Part shown: piece by piece, positions 17,058-25,926 of the stretch
Numbering within the stretch: the stretch's first letter is position 1
How the letters are laid out: every line of letters starts with the position of its first letter
NCBI GenBank assembly: GCA_964653095.1
Contig: CAZZEH010000002.1
Span: 1-64,000 of the forward strand
Reading direction: 5' to 3'
Length of the DNA: 64,000 nt
From: JAMLHH01 sp964653095
GTDB taxonomy: Bacteria > Bacteroidota > Bacteroidia > Chitinophagales > JADIYW01
Program-made: the position numbers and the translations under genes
Notes under the pieces: generated by a model
Seen by the model: the letters and a program-made list of their open reading frames with translations, nothing else
Told to the model about the DNA's origin: nothing
Database searches by the model: none

Positions 17058-19790
17058 ATGAATTTGAAAAATTTAAAAACAGTTTCGCTAAAAGCTTTAC
17101 AGGATCAGGGTAAGTCTATTGACAAACTGCCGTTTTCCATTAGAATATTATTGGAGAATGCGCTGAGGAATAAAAATGATTATGACATTACTCAAGAGCA
17201 TGTGGATACTTTACTGAATTGGGATCCAAAGGGAACAGAAAAAGAAATTCCATACAAGCCGGCAAGAGTTCTGATGCAGGACTTTACGGGGGTACCCGCC
17301 GTTGTGGACGTAGCATCACTGCGTGCGGAATTTATCAGAAAGGGGAAAGACGGTAAGAAAATTAATCCGGCCATACCGGTGGATTTAGTGATAGACCACT
17401 CCGTGCAGGTGGATTTTTTCGGTTCAGAAGAAGCTTATCAGAGAAACGTTGAATTAGAATATAAAAGGAACAGCGAAAGATACAAGCTTCTGAAATGGGG
17501 GCAAAACCAATTGGAAAATTTAAGAGTTGTTCCTCCGGGAATGGGTATTTGCCACCAGGTGAATTTGGAATATTTGGCTCAGGGGATTACTGTCAGAGAT
17601 GGTTGGGCATTTCCTGATACTTTAGTTGGTACAGACTCACACACACCAATGGTCAACGGTATAGGCGTTGTGGGTTGGGGAGTAGGAGGGATTGAAGCGG
17701 AAGCTGCTATTTTAGGGCAGCCTATCTTTTTTACCTGTCCGGAAGTTATTGGACTCAGACTAACAGGAAGAATTCCTCAGGGCTGCACCGCCACAGATAT
17801 GGTACTGACCATTACGCGACTGCTCCGGGACGTGGGTGTAGTAGGTAAATTTGTAGAGGTTTTTGGAGAAGGTCTTCAGCATTTGAGTGTAACGGACCGA
17901 GCCACAATTTCTAATATGTCTCCTGAATTTGGTTGTACCGTGACTTATTTCCCAATTGACGATCAGACATTGGATTATATGCGTAAGACGAATCGCTCGG
18001 AAGAGCATGTTAAATTAGTAGAGGAGTATTGCAAAAGTAATATGCTATGGAGAGAAAACGAGGATAAAATTGTTTATACAAAAATAGTGGAATTAGACTT
18101 AGGTACACTGTTGCCAACAGTTTCAGGTCCTAAGCGTCCTCAGGATAAAATTTTGGTAAAAGACCTTGGCAACAAATTCAAAGAGCTGCTAAAGTCTGAA
18201 TTTGAAAGAACTTATTTGGCTCCGGATGACAGAAGAATTAACGGATTTGTGTCAGAAGGTGGCTCAGGAACAGAATTTACATTTAGTGAAAGTAAAAGTG
18301 ATCAGCCTACTGAAATCGAAAAACATTTGCGTTCTGTAGAGATTAAACATGAAAACGAGTGTTTTATAGTCAATGATGGGAGTATCGCTATTGCCGCTAT
18401 AACGAGCTGTACGAATACTTCTAACCCGTATGTGATGATGGGAGCGGGATTAGTGGCGAGAAGAGCAGTAGAAAAAGGCCTTCAGACCAAACCTTGGGTG
18501 AAAACTTCTTTGGCCCCTGGTTCTAAAGTAGTTACGCAGTATTTGGAACGTTCCGGCTTACAAAAAGATTTATCATCACTCGGCTTTCATACGGTCGGAT
18601 ATGGTTGTACCTCCTGTATTGGAAACTCCGGTCCGCTTCCTCCGGCAATAGCCGAGGCAGTAACTTCCGGGGATTTGGTGGTATCTTCGGTTTTGTCCGG
18701 TAACCGAAACTTTGAAGCGAGAGTACACCCTCAGGTCAAAATGAACTTCCTGATGTCTCCAATGTTGGTGGTGGCTTATGCATTGGCAGGAAGGGTAGAT
18801 ATTAATCTTTTAGAGGATCCGGTAGGATACAATAAAGATGGTGAAGCCGTATATCTGAGAGATATTTGGCCAACCTTGGAAGAAATAGATAAAATAGTTT
18901 CTGAAAGCCTGTCTGTAAAAGATTTTGAAGAAACATACAAGGTGATTTTTGACGGTGATGCACAGTGGCAGGCTCTTGACGCTCCTAATGATTCAGATTT
19001 CAAATGGGAACAGGGTTCTACTTATGTTCAGGAAGTACCTTTCTTCCAGGATATTTCACTCGAACCGTCTGACGTAAGTGATATTACAGACGCGAGAGTA
19101 TTGTTATCCTTAGGAGATTCGATTACGACCGACCATATTTCTCCGGCAGGTTCTTTTAACAGCAAATCTGCTGCGGGGCAGTATCTGATAGATAATGGTG
19201 TGAAGCCTTATGAATTTAACTCTTATGGCTCGAGGAGGGGAAATCATGAAGTAATGATGAGAGGTACTTTTGCCAACGTTAGAATTAAAAATAAAATTGC
19301 GGATAAAGAAGGTGGTTACAGTAGATACATACCTACGGGCGAAGTGGACTTCGTCTATAATGTGGCAATGAGATATGCCGAGGATAAGACACCTCTGGTA
19401 ATTTTGGCAGGTAAGGAATATGGTAGTGGCTCTTCACGTGACTGGGCAGCAAAAGGTACCGTTTTGTTGGGGGTGAAAGCTGTCATAGCAGAGAGTTATG
19501 AACGTATTCACAGAAGTAACTTAGTACAAATGGGTGTGGCTCCGTTAGTTTTCATTGATGGTCAAAATGCCGATTCACTCGGATTAGACGGTACGGAAAC
19601 ATACACAATCACCGGACTGGCTGATAATTTGGTACCACACAAAATATTGGATGTGAAAGCAGTACATTCTTCCGGAAAAGAAACGAATTTCAAGGCGATG
19701 GCCAGATTGGATGCACCAATTGAAATTGATTACTACAAAAACGGAGGAATTCTTCAGTATGTATTAAGAGATTTTCTTAAAAACGCATAG
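17058..19790 (+). CDS. acnA: aconitate hydratase
   Basis: This TCA-cycle enzyme (about 910 residues) interconverts citrate and isocitrate with a [4Fe-4S] cluster. Cluster cysteines are visible in AAITSCTNTSNP and GYGCTSCIGNSGPL. Other AcnA/IRP-type hallmarks are VGTDSHTPMVNGIGVVGWG and EYGSGSSRDWAAKG. I place the start at ATG 17058 (NLKNLKTVSLKAL), not at the far upstream ATG 16992. The intervening 22 codons look like untranslated leader. A strong terminator follows. Confidence 0.95.
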   Translation: MNLKNLKTVSLKALQDQGKSIDKLPFSIRILLENALRNKNDYDITQEHVDTLLNWDPKGTEKEIPYKPARVLMQDFTGVPAVVDVASLRAEFIRKGKDGKKINPAIPVDLVIDHSVQVDFFGSEEAYQRNVELEYKRNSERYKLLKWGQNQLENLRVVPPGMGICHQVNLEYLAQGITVRDGWAFPDTLVGTDSHTPMVNGIGVVGWGVGGIEAEAAILGQPIFFTCPEVIGLRLTGRIPQGCTATDMVLTITRLLRDVGVVGKFVEVFGEGLQHLSVTDRATISNMSPEFGCTVTYFPIDDQTLDYMRKTNRSEEHVKLVEEYCKSNMLWRENEDKIVYTKIVELDLGTLLPTVSGPKRPQDKILVKDLGNKFKELLKSEFERTYLAPDDRRINGFVSEGGSGTEFTFSESKSDQPTEIEKHLRSVEIKHENECFIVNDGSIAIAAITSCTNTSNPYVMMGAGLVARRAVEKGLQTKPWVKTSLAPGSKVVTQYLERSGLQKDLSSLGFHTVGYGCTSCIGNSGPLPPAIAEAVTSGDLVVSSVLSGNRNFEARVHPQVKMNFLMSPMLVVAYALAGRVDINLLEDPVGYNKDGEAVYLRDIWPTLEEIDKIVSESLSVKDFEETYKVIFDGDAQWQALDAPNDSDFKWEQGSTYVQEVPFFQDISLEPSDVSDITDARVLLSLGDSITTDHISPAGSFNSKSAAGQYLIDNGVKPYEFNSYGSRRGNHEVMMRGTFANVRIKNKIADKEGGYSRYIPTGEVDFVYNVAMRYAEDKTPLVILAGKEYGSGSSRDWAAKGTVLLGVKAVIAESYERIHRSNLVQMGVAPLVFIDGQNADSLGLDGTETYTITGLADNLVPHKILDVKAVHSSGKETNFKAMARLDAPIEIDYYKNGGILQYVLRDFLKNA

Positions 19791-19820
19791 TTGTTTATAA
19801 GATTGAGTGTGTGAAGTATT

Positions 19821-19853
19821 GGGCTGCCGTGATAGGCAGCCCTTTTGTTTTGT
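19821..19853 (+). terminator. intrinsic terminator after aconitase
   Basis: The perfect 8-bp stem GGGCTGCC / GGCAGCCC with loop GTGATA is followed by TTTTGTTTTG. Confidence 0.92.
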
Positions 19854-19939
19854 ATTTGAATTGAAAGCAGGATGAAAAATGCAATACACTTTTTTATCAA
19901 AAATATTTTAATCATTCTTCTTTATTTTAAAACAAACTC

Positions 19940-19947
19940 TATATTTG
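19940..19947 (+). promoter_or_regulatory. -7 box of the trp operon
   Basis: TATATTTG matches TAnnTTTG exactly, 7 bp before the ATG of the leader peptide. With the usual spacing the transcript would begin around 19950-19954, only a few bases before the leader peptide start codon. No clear TTTG box is seen 19 bp upstream. Confidence 0.65.
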
Positions 19948-19954
19948 TGCTGAA

Positions 19955-20005
19955 ATGAAAAATTTTACAACAAACCTAAGCTGGTGGTGGAATCCGAAAC
20001 GGTAA
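19955..20005 (+). CDS. trpL: trp operon leader peptide (three consecutive Trp codons)
   Basis: This 16-codon ORF reads MKNFTTNLSWWWNPKR and ends in TAA. Three tandem TGG codons (19982-19990) sit just upstream of an RNA region that can form either an antiterminator or a terminator, directly before trpE. This is the classic arrangement of ribosome-mediated attenuation: when charged tRNA-Trp is scarce, the ribosome stalls on the Trp codons and read-through into trpE is favoured. The proposed promoter is so close that there is little room for a Shine-Dalgarno sequence. Confidence 0.9.
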   Translation: MKNFTTNLSWWWNPKR

Positions 20006-20067
20006 GCGGGCTGGGGAAGTTGTGTAAATAATTGAATAGAAGGCTCGCATTAAGTGAGCCTTTTTTA
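20006..20067 (+). promoter_or_regulatory. trp attenuator: antiterminator and terminator
   Basis: The terminator stem is AGGCTCGC / GTGAGCCT (8 bp with one G-T pair, loop ATTAA; 20041-20061) followed by six T. The alternative pairing is GCGGGCT (20006-20012) with GGCTCGC (20042-20048), seven pairs including G-T. This would occupy the left arm of the terminator. A small CCGAAACGG hairpin lies at the end of the leader ORF. The structure is read by eye and not energy-calculated. Confidence 0.85.
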
Positions 20068-20085
20068 TTTTTTGAAATTTAGAAT

Positions 20086-21489
20086 ATGAAAAAATACAAA
20101 TTGCAATTCCATGCAAAGGAAATTTTGGCAGACACGCTGACTCCGGTAAGCATTTATCTGTCGTTGCGGGACAGATTCCCTAATACGATAATGCTTGAGA
20201 GTTCGGATTATCACGGCACGGAACACACCTATTCTTATATCGGCATTCAGCCGGTAATGGATTTTAAGATTCAAAACGGGGAGTTTATTGTCAATCTGAA
20301 CGGAGAATCCTATATGCATCAGGTCAATCACCAAAATGCCGTACAGTCTGTAGATGATTTTCTCAAAAGATTTGAAATTCTCGACGAACTAGAGCTGCCG
20401 TTTATTCACAAAGGCCTGTTTGGATATATGACTTATGATGCTGTTGGGCTTTTTGAAGATATCGGGCAGTCATACGTACAAAATGAGATTCCGGTGATGA
20501 TGTACAGCCTGTACAAACACGTGATAGCAGTCAATCATATTAATCATCGCCTGACCATTGTGACTGCGACAATTGACGAAGAAGAGTATTCGGAAGATGA
20601 AATTGTAAGCATTATCCAGACTATAAAAAAAGTCACGCAACCGGTTTATGATTTTAAGCGGGCAGGAGAAAAATCTTCCAATATGAAAGACGAAGATTTT
20701 GTTCGTATTGTTGAGAGAGGTGTTCAGCATTGTCAGGATGGAGAAATATCTCAAATAGTATTGTCCAGACAATTCAGGCAAAAATACAAAGGTGATGATT
20801 TTCAGGTATATAGAGCTCTTAGAGCAATTAATCCATCACCATATTTATTTTATTATGACATGGGCTCTTTTCGAATTTTTGGTTCTTCCCCGGAAGCACA
20901 ACTACTGATAAAAAACGACCGGGTTTCAATTTTTCCGATTGCCGGGACTTTTAGGAGAACAGGCAATGATATTCAGGATGCTGAAATAGCCCGGAAACTA
21001 AGTGAAGACCCGAAAGAAAATGCAGAACATGTCATGTTAGTGGATTTGGCTAAAAGTGATTTAGGACGGTGCGGAAAAGAGGTGAAGATAGATGTATTTA
21101 AAGAAATTCAGTACTACTCGCACGTTATTCACTTAGTGTCTAAAATCAGTGCAAAGATGCTGCCTGGTGTATCTCGTTTTAGGATGGTTGGAGATACCTT
21201 CCCAGCCGGAACCTTGAGTGGAGCACCGAAATATAAGGCTATACAGTTAATTGATACTCTGGAAAAAACTGCAAGAGGATATTATGGAGGAGCGATAGGT
21301 CACATGGATTTTAACGGGAACTTTAATCATGCCATTATTATACGAAGTTTTTTAAGCAAAGAAAACACGCTCACTTTTCAGGCGGGTGCAGGAGTAGTGG
21401 CAGAATCTAATCCGGTAAGCGAATTGCAGGAGGTGGAAAATAAATTAATGGCACTGAATTCTGCGATTACTATGGCAGAAAAAATATAG
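20086..21489 (+). CDS. trpE: anthranilate synthase component I
   Basis: The 467-residue chorismate-binding subunit makes anthranilate from chorismate and ammonia. The N-terminal MLESSD motif is the tryptophan feedback site. The catalytic domain has QIVLSRQF, IFPIAGTFRRTG, DLGRCGKEV, DTFPAGTLSGAPK and FQAGAGVVAESNP. It is the first structural gene of the attenuated trp operon; trpG starts 3 bp after it. Its normal glutamine-dependent reaction needs a working TrpG, which here looks defective. Confidence 0.95.
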   Translation: MKKYKLQFHAKEILADTLTPVSIYLSLRDRFPNTIMLESSDYHGTEHTYSYIGIQPVMDFKIQNGEFIVNLNGESYMHQVNHQNAVQSVDDFLKRFEILDELELPFIHKGLFGYMTYDAVGLFEDIGQSYVQNEIPVMMYSLYKHVIAVNHINHRLTIVTATIDEEEYSEDEIVSIIQTIKKVTQPVYDFKRAGEKSSNMKDEDFVRIVERGVQHCQDGEISQIVLSRQFRQKYKGDDFQVYRALRAINPSPYLFYYDMGSFRIFGSSPEAQLLIKNDRVSIFPIAGTFRRTGNDIQDAEIARKLSEDPKENAEHVMLVDLAKSDLGRCGKEVKIDVFKEIQYYSHVIHLVSKISAKMLPGVSRFRMVGDTFPAGTLSGAPKYKAIQLIDTLEKTARGYYGGAIGHMDFNGNFNHAIIIRSFLSKENTLTFQAGAGVVAESNPVSELQEVENKLMALNSAITMAEKI

Positions 21490-21492
21490 AAT

Positions 21493-22056
21493 ATGAACGT
21501 TTTGATGCTCGATAACTACGACTCTTTTACTTACAATATTGTCCATTATTTAGAAGCTTTGGGTGTGGAAGCAGATATATTTAAAAATGATAAAATTTCT
21601 TTGGAAGATATTGATAAGTATGATAAAATCGTCTTGTCACCGGGACCGGGATTGCCGGACAAAGCTGGTGTTATGATTGAGTTAATAAAAGAATATGCTT
21701 CTCAAAAATCTATTTTGGGAATTAATCTGGGACATCTGGCGATAGCACAGGCCTTTGGTGCGCAACTTTACAAATTAGATAAAGTGAAACACGGGAAATC
21801 CGGTAAGGTAAAAATTCTGGTGGAGGACAGGCTTTTTAAAGATATTCCCGGTGAATTTGTAATTGGTAAATATCAGTCCCATGCAGTCCGTAATCTGCCT
21901 GACTGTCTCGAGGTTTTAGCAATGGATGAAGAAGGCGGGATACAGGCTGTTCGTCACAAAAAGTATGAGATACACGGATTGCAGTTTCATCCCGAATCTG
22001 TCATGACAGAATACGGTATGAAAATTTTAAATAATTGGTTAAAAACAGGAAAATAA
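21493..22056 (+). CDS. trpG: anthranilate synthase component II, catalytic Cys missing
   Basis: A 187-residue class I glutamine amidotransferase subunit, beginning MNVLMLDNYDSFTYNIVHYL with SPGPGLP as usual. The nucleophile elbow, normally G-[IV]-C-LGHQ-A, reads GINLGHLA: Cys is replaced by Asn and the following Gln by Leu. The only cysteine in the protein is in LPDCLE, far from the site. The His and Glu of the triad are kept (FHPES). Glutamine hydrolysis should be impossible, so TrpG could be structural only, with TrpE using free ammonia or another amidotransferase. Confidence 0.93.
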   Translation: MNVLMLDNYDSFTYNIVHYLEALGVEADIFKNDKISLEDIDKYDKIVLSPGPGLPDKAGVMIELIKEYASQKSILGINLGHLAIAQAFGAQLYKLDKVKHGKSGKVKILVEDRLFKDIPGEFVIGKYQSHAVRNLPDCLEVLAMDEEGGIQAVRHKKYEIHGLQFHPESVMTEYGMKILNNWLKTGK

Positions 22057-22057
22057 A

Positions 22058-23047
22058 ATGAGAGATATTTTACAGCTGTTGTATGCAGGTGAGATTTTGA
22101 CAGAAGATACAATTTATGAGCTGATGAAAAAGATAGGAGAGGGGGCATATACCGACATTCAGATAGGTGCTTTTTTATCGGCACTTAACATGAGGTCAAT
22201 CAGTGTAGGAGAGCTTCGGGGGCTTCGTAGAGCAATGTTTGATTTGTGCCTCCGGATAGATTTAGGAGGACTGGAAACCATAGACTTATGCGGTACGGGA
22301 GGGGATGGAAAAGACACGTTTAATATTTCGACTATATCTTCATTTATAGTAGCCGGAGCCGGAATCCCTGTAACAAAGCATGGAAACTACGGAGTCTCGT
22401 CCAATTGCGGTTCTTCCAATGTACTGGAAGCTCTCGGAGTGAAGTTTACTAACGATCAGGATAAGATACGACAGCAGTTAGAAATTGCTAATATCAGTAT
22501 TCTGCATGCTCCGCTGTTTCATCCGGCAATGAAATATGTAGCACCTTCACGGAAAAGTATGCAGGTCAAAACTGTGTTCAACATACTCGGTCCTCTTACA
22601 AACCCTACCCGCCCGACAGTACAGGTGTCCGGAGTATTTAACTTGGAGGTGGGGAGACTGTATTATTATCTTCTTCAGGAGTCTGCGGAAAGATTTGCAG
22701 TGGTGCATTCCTTGGATGGATATGATGAAATCTCACTTACTTCTCCAATGAAAGTCTTTTCTCATCGCGGTGAATATACTCTGACTCCGGAACAAATAGG
22801 CTTTGAGTCTGTACGGGCAGAGGCTTTAGCTAACGGTGCAACTGTTACAGAAGCCGGAGAGGTGTTTTTGAAAGTAATTTCCGGTAATGGTACCCCGGCG
22901 CAGAGAAATGCTGTTCTGGCGAACTCCGGTCTGTGTATAGCCACCTTTAGAGATATCAGTATGGAAGAAGGTGTGGCATTAGCGGCAGAAAGTTTGGATA
23001 GCGGGAGAGCATACGAATCTCTGAAAAAACTGATAGAAATAAATTAA
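22058..23047 (+). CDS. trpD: anthranilate phosphoribosyltransferase
   Basis: The 329-residue enzyme transfers the phosphoribosyl group of PRPP to anthranilate. The glycine-rich signature DLCGTGGDGKDTFNIST, the KHGNYGVSSNCGSSNVLE segment and NILGPLTNP are complete. It begins 1 bp after trpG and is followed 25 bp later by trpC. Confidence 0.96.
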   Translation: MRDILQLLYAGEILTEDTIYELMKKIGEGAYTDIQIGAFLSALNMRSISVGELRGLRRAMFDLCLRIDLGGLETIDLCGTGGDGKDTFNISTISSFIVAGAGIPVTKHGNYGVSSNCGSSNVLEALGVKFTNDQDKIRQQLEIANISILHAPLFHPAMKYVAPSRKSMQVKTVFNILGPLTNPTRPTVQVSGVFNLEVGRLYYYLLQESAERFAVVHSLDGYDEISLTSPMKVFSHRGEYTLTPEQIGFESVRAEALANGATVTEAGEVFLKVISGNGTPAQRNAVLANSGLCIATFRDISMEEGVALAAESLDSGRAYESLKKLIEIN

Positions 23048-23072
23048 TAGAATTTTAAATCAAAATCTCTGA

Positions 23073-23852
23073 ATGAATATTCTTGAAATAATAGTTCAAC
23101 AAAAAAAGATTGAGGTAGAAACAGCACGTAAAAAAACTCGCTTTGAAGAATTAAAAGACAGGCCACTTTTTAACCGAAGTGCAAATTCTCTTGTAAAACG
23201 AATTAAATCTGAGGGCAGTTCGGGAATTATTGCAGAGTTTAAGCGTCATTCTCCTTCTAAAAATTGGATTAACCGGTATGCCGACCCGGTAGAAGTGGTA
23301 CAGGGCTATGCGGCGGCCGGGGCAGCCGGAAGTTCTGTACTGACGGACAATCAGTTTTTTAAAGGCTCATTGGAGGATTTTGAAGCGGTCAGAAATGCAG
23401 TGGATATACCGTTGCTTCGAAAGGAATTTATTATTGATTCATATCAGCTATTTGAAGCCAAAGCGTATGGTGCAGATGTCATCCTGCTGATAGCAGCTAT
23501 ACTTACTCCAAAAGAAGCCGCGGTTTTGGCAGAGACAGCTCATGAGCTGGGACTCGAAGTATTGTTGGAACTTCATCACGAGAATGAATTGGGGCATGTA
23601 TGCGAAAACGTGGATATGGTAGGAATTAATAACAGGAATTTGAAATCATTTGAAGTCGATATCGAACAATCTGCACGAATGGCAGAAAAATTAAATGTTA
23701 ATATTGCTAAAATAGCAGAGAGTGGTATTGACTCACCAAAAACAATTAATTATTTTAGGGGGGTAGGATTTGACGGCTTTTTAATAGGTGAAAGGTTTAT
23801 GAAGTCAGATAATCCTAGTTTGGCTTGTAAATCATTCATCGAATCAATATGA
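23073..23852 (+). CDS. trpC: indole-3-glycerol-phosphate synthase
   Basis: A 259-residue TIM-barrel enzyme that closes the indole ring. The catalytic elements are present: IIAEFKRHSPSK (Glu, Lys), LLRKEFIID (Lys), LLELHHE (Glu), GINNRNLK (Asn) and KIAESGI (Glu/Ser). Not fused to trpF. Its stop overlaps the start of the following secreted hydrolase (ATGA). Confidence 0.96.
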   Translation: MNILEIIVQQKKIEVETARKKTRFEELKDRPLFNRSANSLVKRIKSEGSSGIIAEFKRHSPSKNWINRYADPVEVVQGYAAAGAAGSSVLTDNQFFKGSLEDFEAVRNAVDIPLLRKEFIIDSYQLFEAKAYGADVILLIAAILTPKEAAVLAETAHELGLEVLLELHHENELGHVCENVDMVGINNRNLKSFEVDIEQSARMAEKLNVNIAKIAESGIDSPKTINYFRGVGFDGFLIGERFMKSDNPSLACKSFIESI

Positions 23853-25168
23853 GAATTGCAGTATTTATTTTTTTATTTTTCTGTTTTTTTTCTGCTCATG
23901 CAGATAGTCTAGATATACAGGACGGGTGCCTGATTCACTATGAACTGAAGAAGACTTTCTCGAAAGAGGATTTAAAAAAGTTTTGGAAGTCTAACAAAAT
24001 CCCCAAATTTATTTCGCCCATTCATTATGATATAGATGTATATGAAGTTCTGTATCAGGCCCCATGGGTAGATGGGAGTATGATACAGGCCAGTGGTTTA
24101 TATTTTGTACCCCAAATGCAGCCCGGAGAAAAACTTCCGGTAGCGGTCTATCATCACGGCACACAACTTAGCAGAGAGCGTTCGCCGATATTGAAAGATG
24201 CTCAAAAAGGCGTATCAATTGGCTTGGCAACAGATGGATTTATCACATTAATGCCCGATTATTACGGTATAGGTAAAGGCGAGAAGAGACATTTATATCA
24301 ACATGCCTGGTCAGAAGCAATGAGTACGATTTATATGCTGTACGCAGTTGATGAACTAAATCGAGTGCTTAATATTCAGCGTTCATCGGATATATATTTG
24401 ACCGGATATTCCCAAGGGGGACATGCAACTATGGCGGCACATAAGTATTTGCAGGAGATGAATCTCCCGAATTATAAAGTTGTGGCATCCGCGCCGTTAT
24501 CAGGAGCTTATGATATGAGCGGCGCACAATCGGTATATATGTTTCAGCCTTATACTCAGCCTTTTTACTTACCTTATCTTTTGGTGACCTATCAGGATGC
24601 CTACCAATACTTTGATGGAGATATTTATGAGGTGTTTAAGACTCCTTATGATACAATAATTCCCAAGTTTATGGATGGGACAAAGGGTTTTAAAGCCTTT
24701 AATAAAGTTTTGCCGGAAGTGCCGGCAGATATGCTAAAGGAGAAATATGTGAAGTTGTTTAAAGAGGACCCCGATTATCCTGTTCGGGCGAAAATTGCGG
24801 AAAATGATATTTATTTATGGGTACCCGAAGCACCTGTTTATTTATGTTACTGTTCCAATGATGAGCAGGTCGCCGGGGGCAATGCACTGGTTGCACATAA
24901 ATGGATGATTCAAAACGGTGCAGACGATGTCAGAATAAAAAACCTGAGTGATGTTTTTGACCATAATCAGTGTGCACTTTTTGCTGTGGTAGAAACAAAG
25001 TTTTTCTTTGATAATATAAGAAAGGGTAAATTAGATAAAAAGAAAGGACCTCCTTTAAAAAGATGGCTGGTGAAAATTTATAAACGTCGGAAAGAGAAAG
25101 AAATAATAAAGAAAAGGAATGAAACAGAATATCAAACTGAAGGTCTGCGGACTCAAACACAAAAATAA
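23849..25168 (+). CDS. secreted alpha/beta-hydrolase (lipase-like) embedded in trp operon
   Basis: A 439-residue exported serine hydrolase. The signal peptide is MRIAVFIFLFFCFFSAHA. VYHHGTQL is the likely oxyanion-hole region, LTGYSQGGHATM the nucleophile elbow (GxSxGG), and DHNQCALFA a possible His. It resembles secretory lipases/acyl hydrolases acting on large esters. It is locked into the trp operon: 4-bp overlap with trpC at its start, 50-bp overlap with trpF at its end. It has a basic C-terminal tail (KRRKEKEIIKKR), part of the overlap. No tryptophan-related role is known to me. Confidence 0.85.
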   Translation: MRIAVFIFLFFCFFSAHADSLDIQDGCLIHYELKKTFSKEDLKKFWKSNKIPKFISPIHYDIDVYEVLYQAPWVDGSMIQASGLYFVPQMQPGEKLPVAVYHHGTQLSRERSPILKDAQKGVSIGLATDGFITLMPDYYGIGKGEKRHLYQHAWSEAMSTIYMLYAVDELNRVLNIQRSSDIYLTGYSQGGHATMAAHKYLQEMNLPNYKVVASAPLSGAYDMSGAQSVYMFQPYTQPFYLPYLLVTYQDAYQYFDGDIYEVFKTPYDTIIPKFMDGTKGFKAFNKVLPEVPADMLKEKYVKLFKEDPDYPVRAKIAENDIYLWVPEAPVYLCYCSNDEQVAGGNALVAHKWMIQNGADDVRIKNLSDVFDHNQCALFAVVETKFFFDNIRKGKLDKKKGPPLKRWLVKIYKRRKEKEIIKKRNETEYQTEGLRTQTQK

Positions 25169-25760
25169 TCTCTATGATGTGATTGAAGCCGGAGCGGATT
25201 TAGTAGGAATGATTTTCTATGAGGGGTCTCCAAGGTTTGTTGTGGATTCTCTTTATCCTGAAGATGTTTGGTTTTTACCGGATGAAGTGGAAAAAGTGGG
25301 TGTATTTGTCGATGCAGAATTGACAGATATAATAAAATACTCAAAACTGTATCAGCTTGATTTGGTACAGCTGCACGGCCGCGAATCTCCTGAGTTTTGC
25401 GAATCTGTAAGAATTTCCGGCTATTCGGTTATTAAAGCCTTTGGAGTGAGCGAAGATTTTGATTTTAAGGCTTTGGAGTCTTATGAAAAGCATGCAGACT
25501 TTTTCCTTTTTGATACTAAAACTCCGGCTTACGGAGGTTCCGGAAAAGCTTTTGATTGGCAGCTGTTAGAAAAATATACATACTCTCTCCCGGTCTTGAT
25601 AGGAGGTGGAGTAAGTGTCGGTAACCTAAAAAAACTACTGAGTTATGACTTTCCGTTTCTCTATGCAGCAGATATGAACAGCAAACTGGAATCTGAGCCG
25701 GGGCTGAAAGATATAAATAAGGTCAGAGATGCGGTAAAAATTTTAAGAGATTCAAAGTAG
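25119..25760 (+). CDS. trpF: phosphoribosylanthranilate isomerase
   Basis: A 213-residue TIM-barrel enzyme. The catalytic Cys is in KLKVCGLK and the catalytic Asp in FLFDTKTPAYGGSGKAFDW; LIGGGVSVGN is the phosphate loop. The start inside the hydrolase gene is required, because the first strand NIKLKVCGL lies within the 50-bp overlap. It is the last trp gene here; trpB and trpA do not follow. Confidence 0.95.
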   Translation: MKQNIKLKVCGLKHKNNLYDVIEAGADLVGMIFYEGSPRFVVDSLYPEDVWFLPDEVEKVGVFVDAELTDIIKYSKLYQLDLVQLHGRESPEFCESVRISGYSVIKAFGVSEDFDFKALESYEKHADFFLFDTKTPAYGGSGKAFDWQLLEKYTYSLPVLIGGGVSVGNLKKLLSYDFPFLYAADMNSKLESEPGLKDINKVRDAVKILRDSK

Positions 25761-25926
25761 TCGAAAAAACGATGAGTTCGTGAAAGGAGTAAACATCTAA
25801 ATTTATGAAGTAATAACTGTTATCAGACAGCCTCTCAATAAGTGTGTGAGCACAAAAAGCTATTATAAAAGATTCAGATTCTTGATAGTCCAATAAATTT
25901 TAAGATAAAAACTCTACTTTAGTGAG

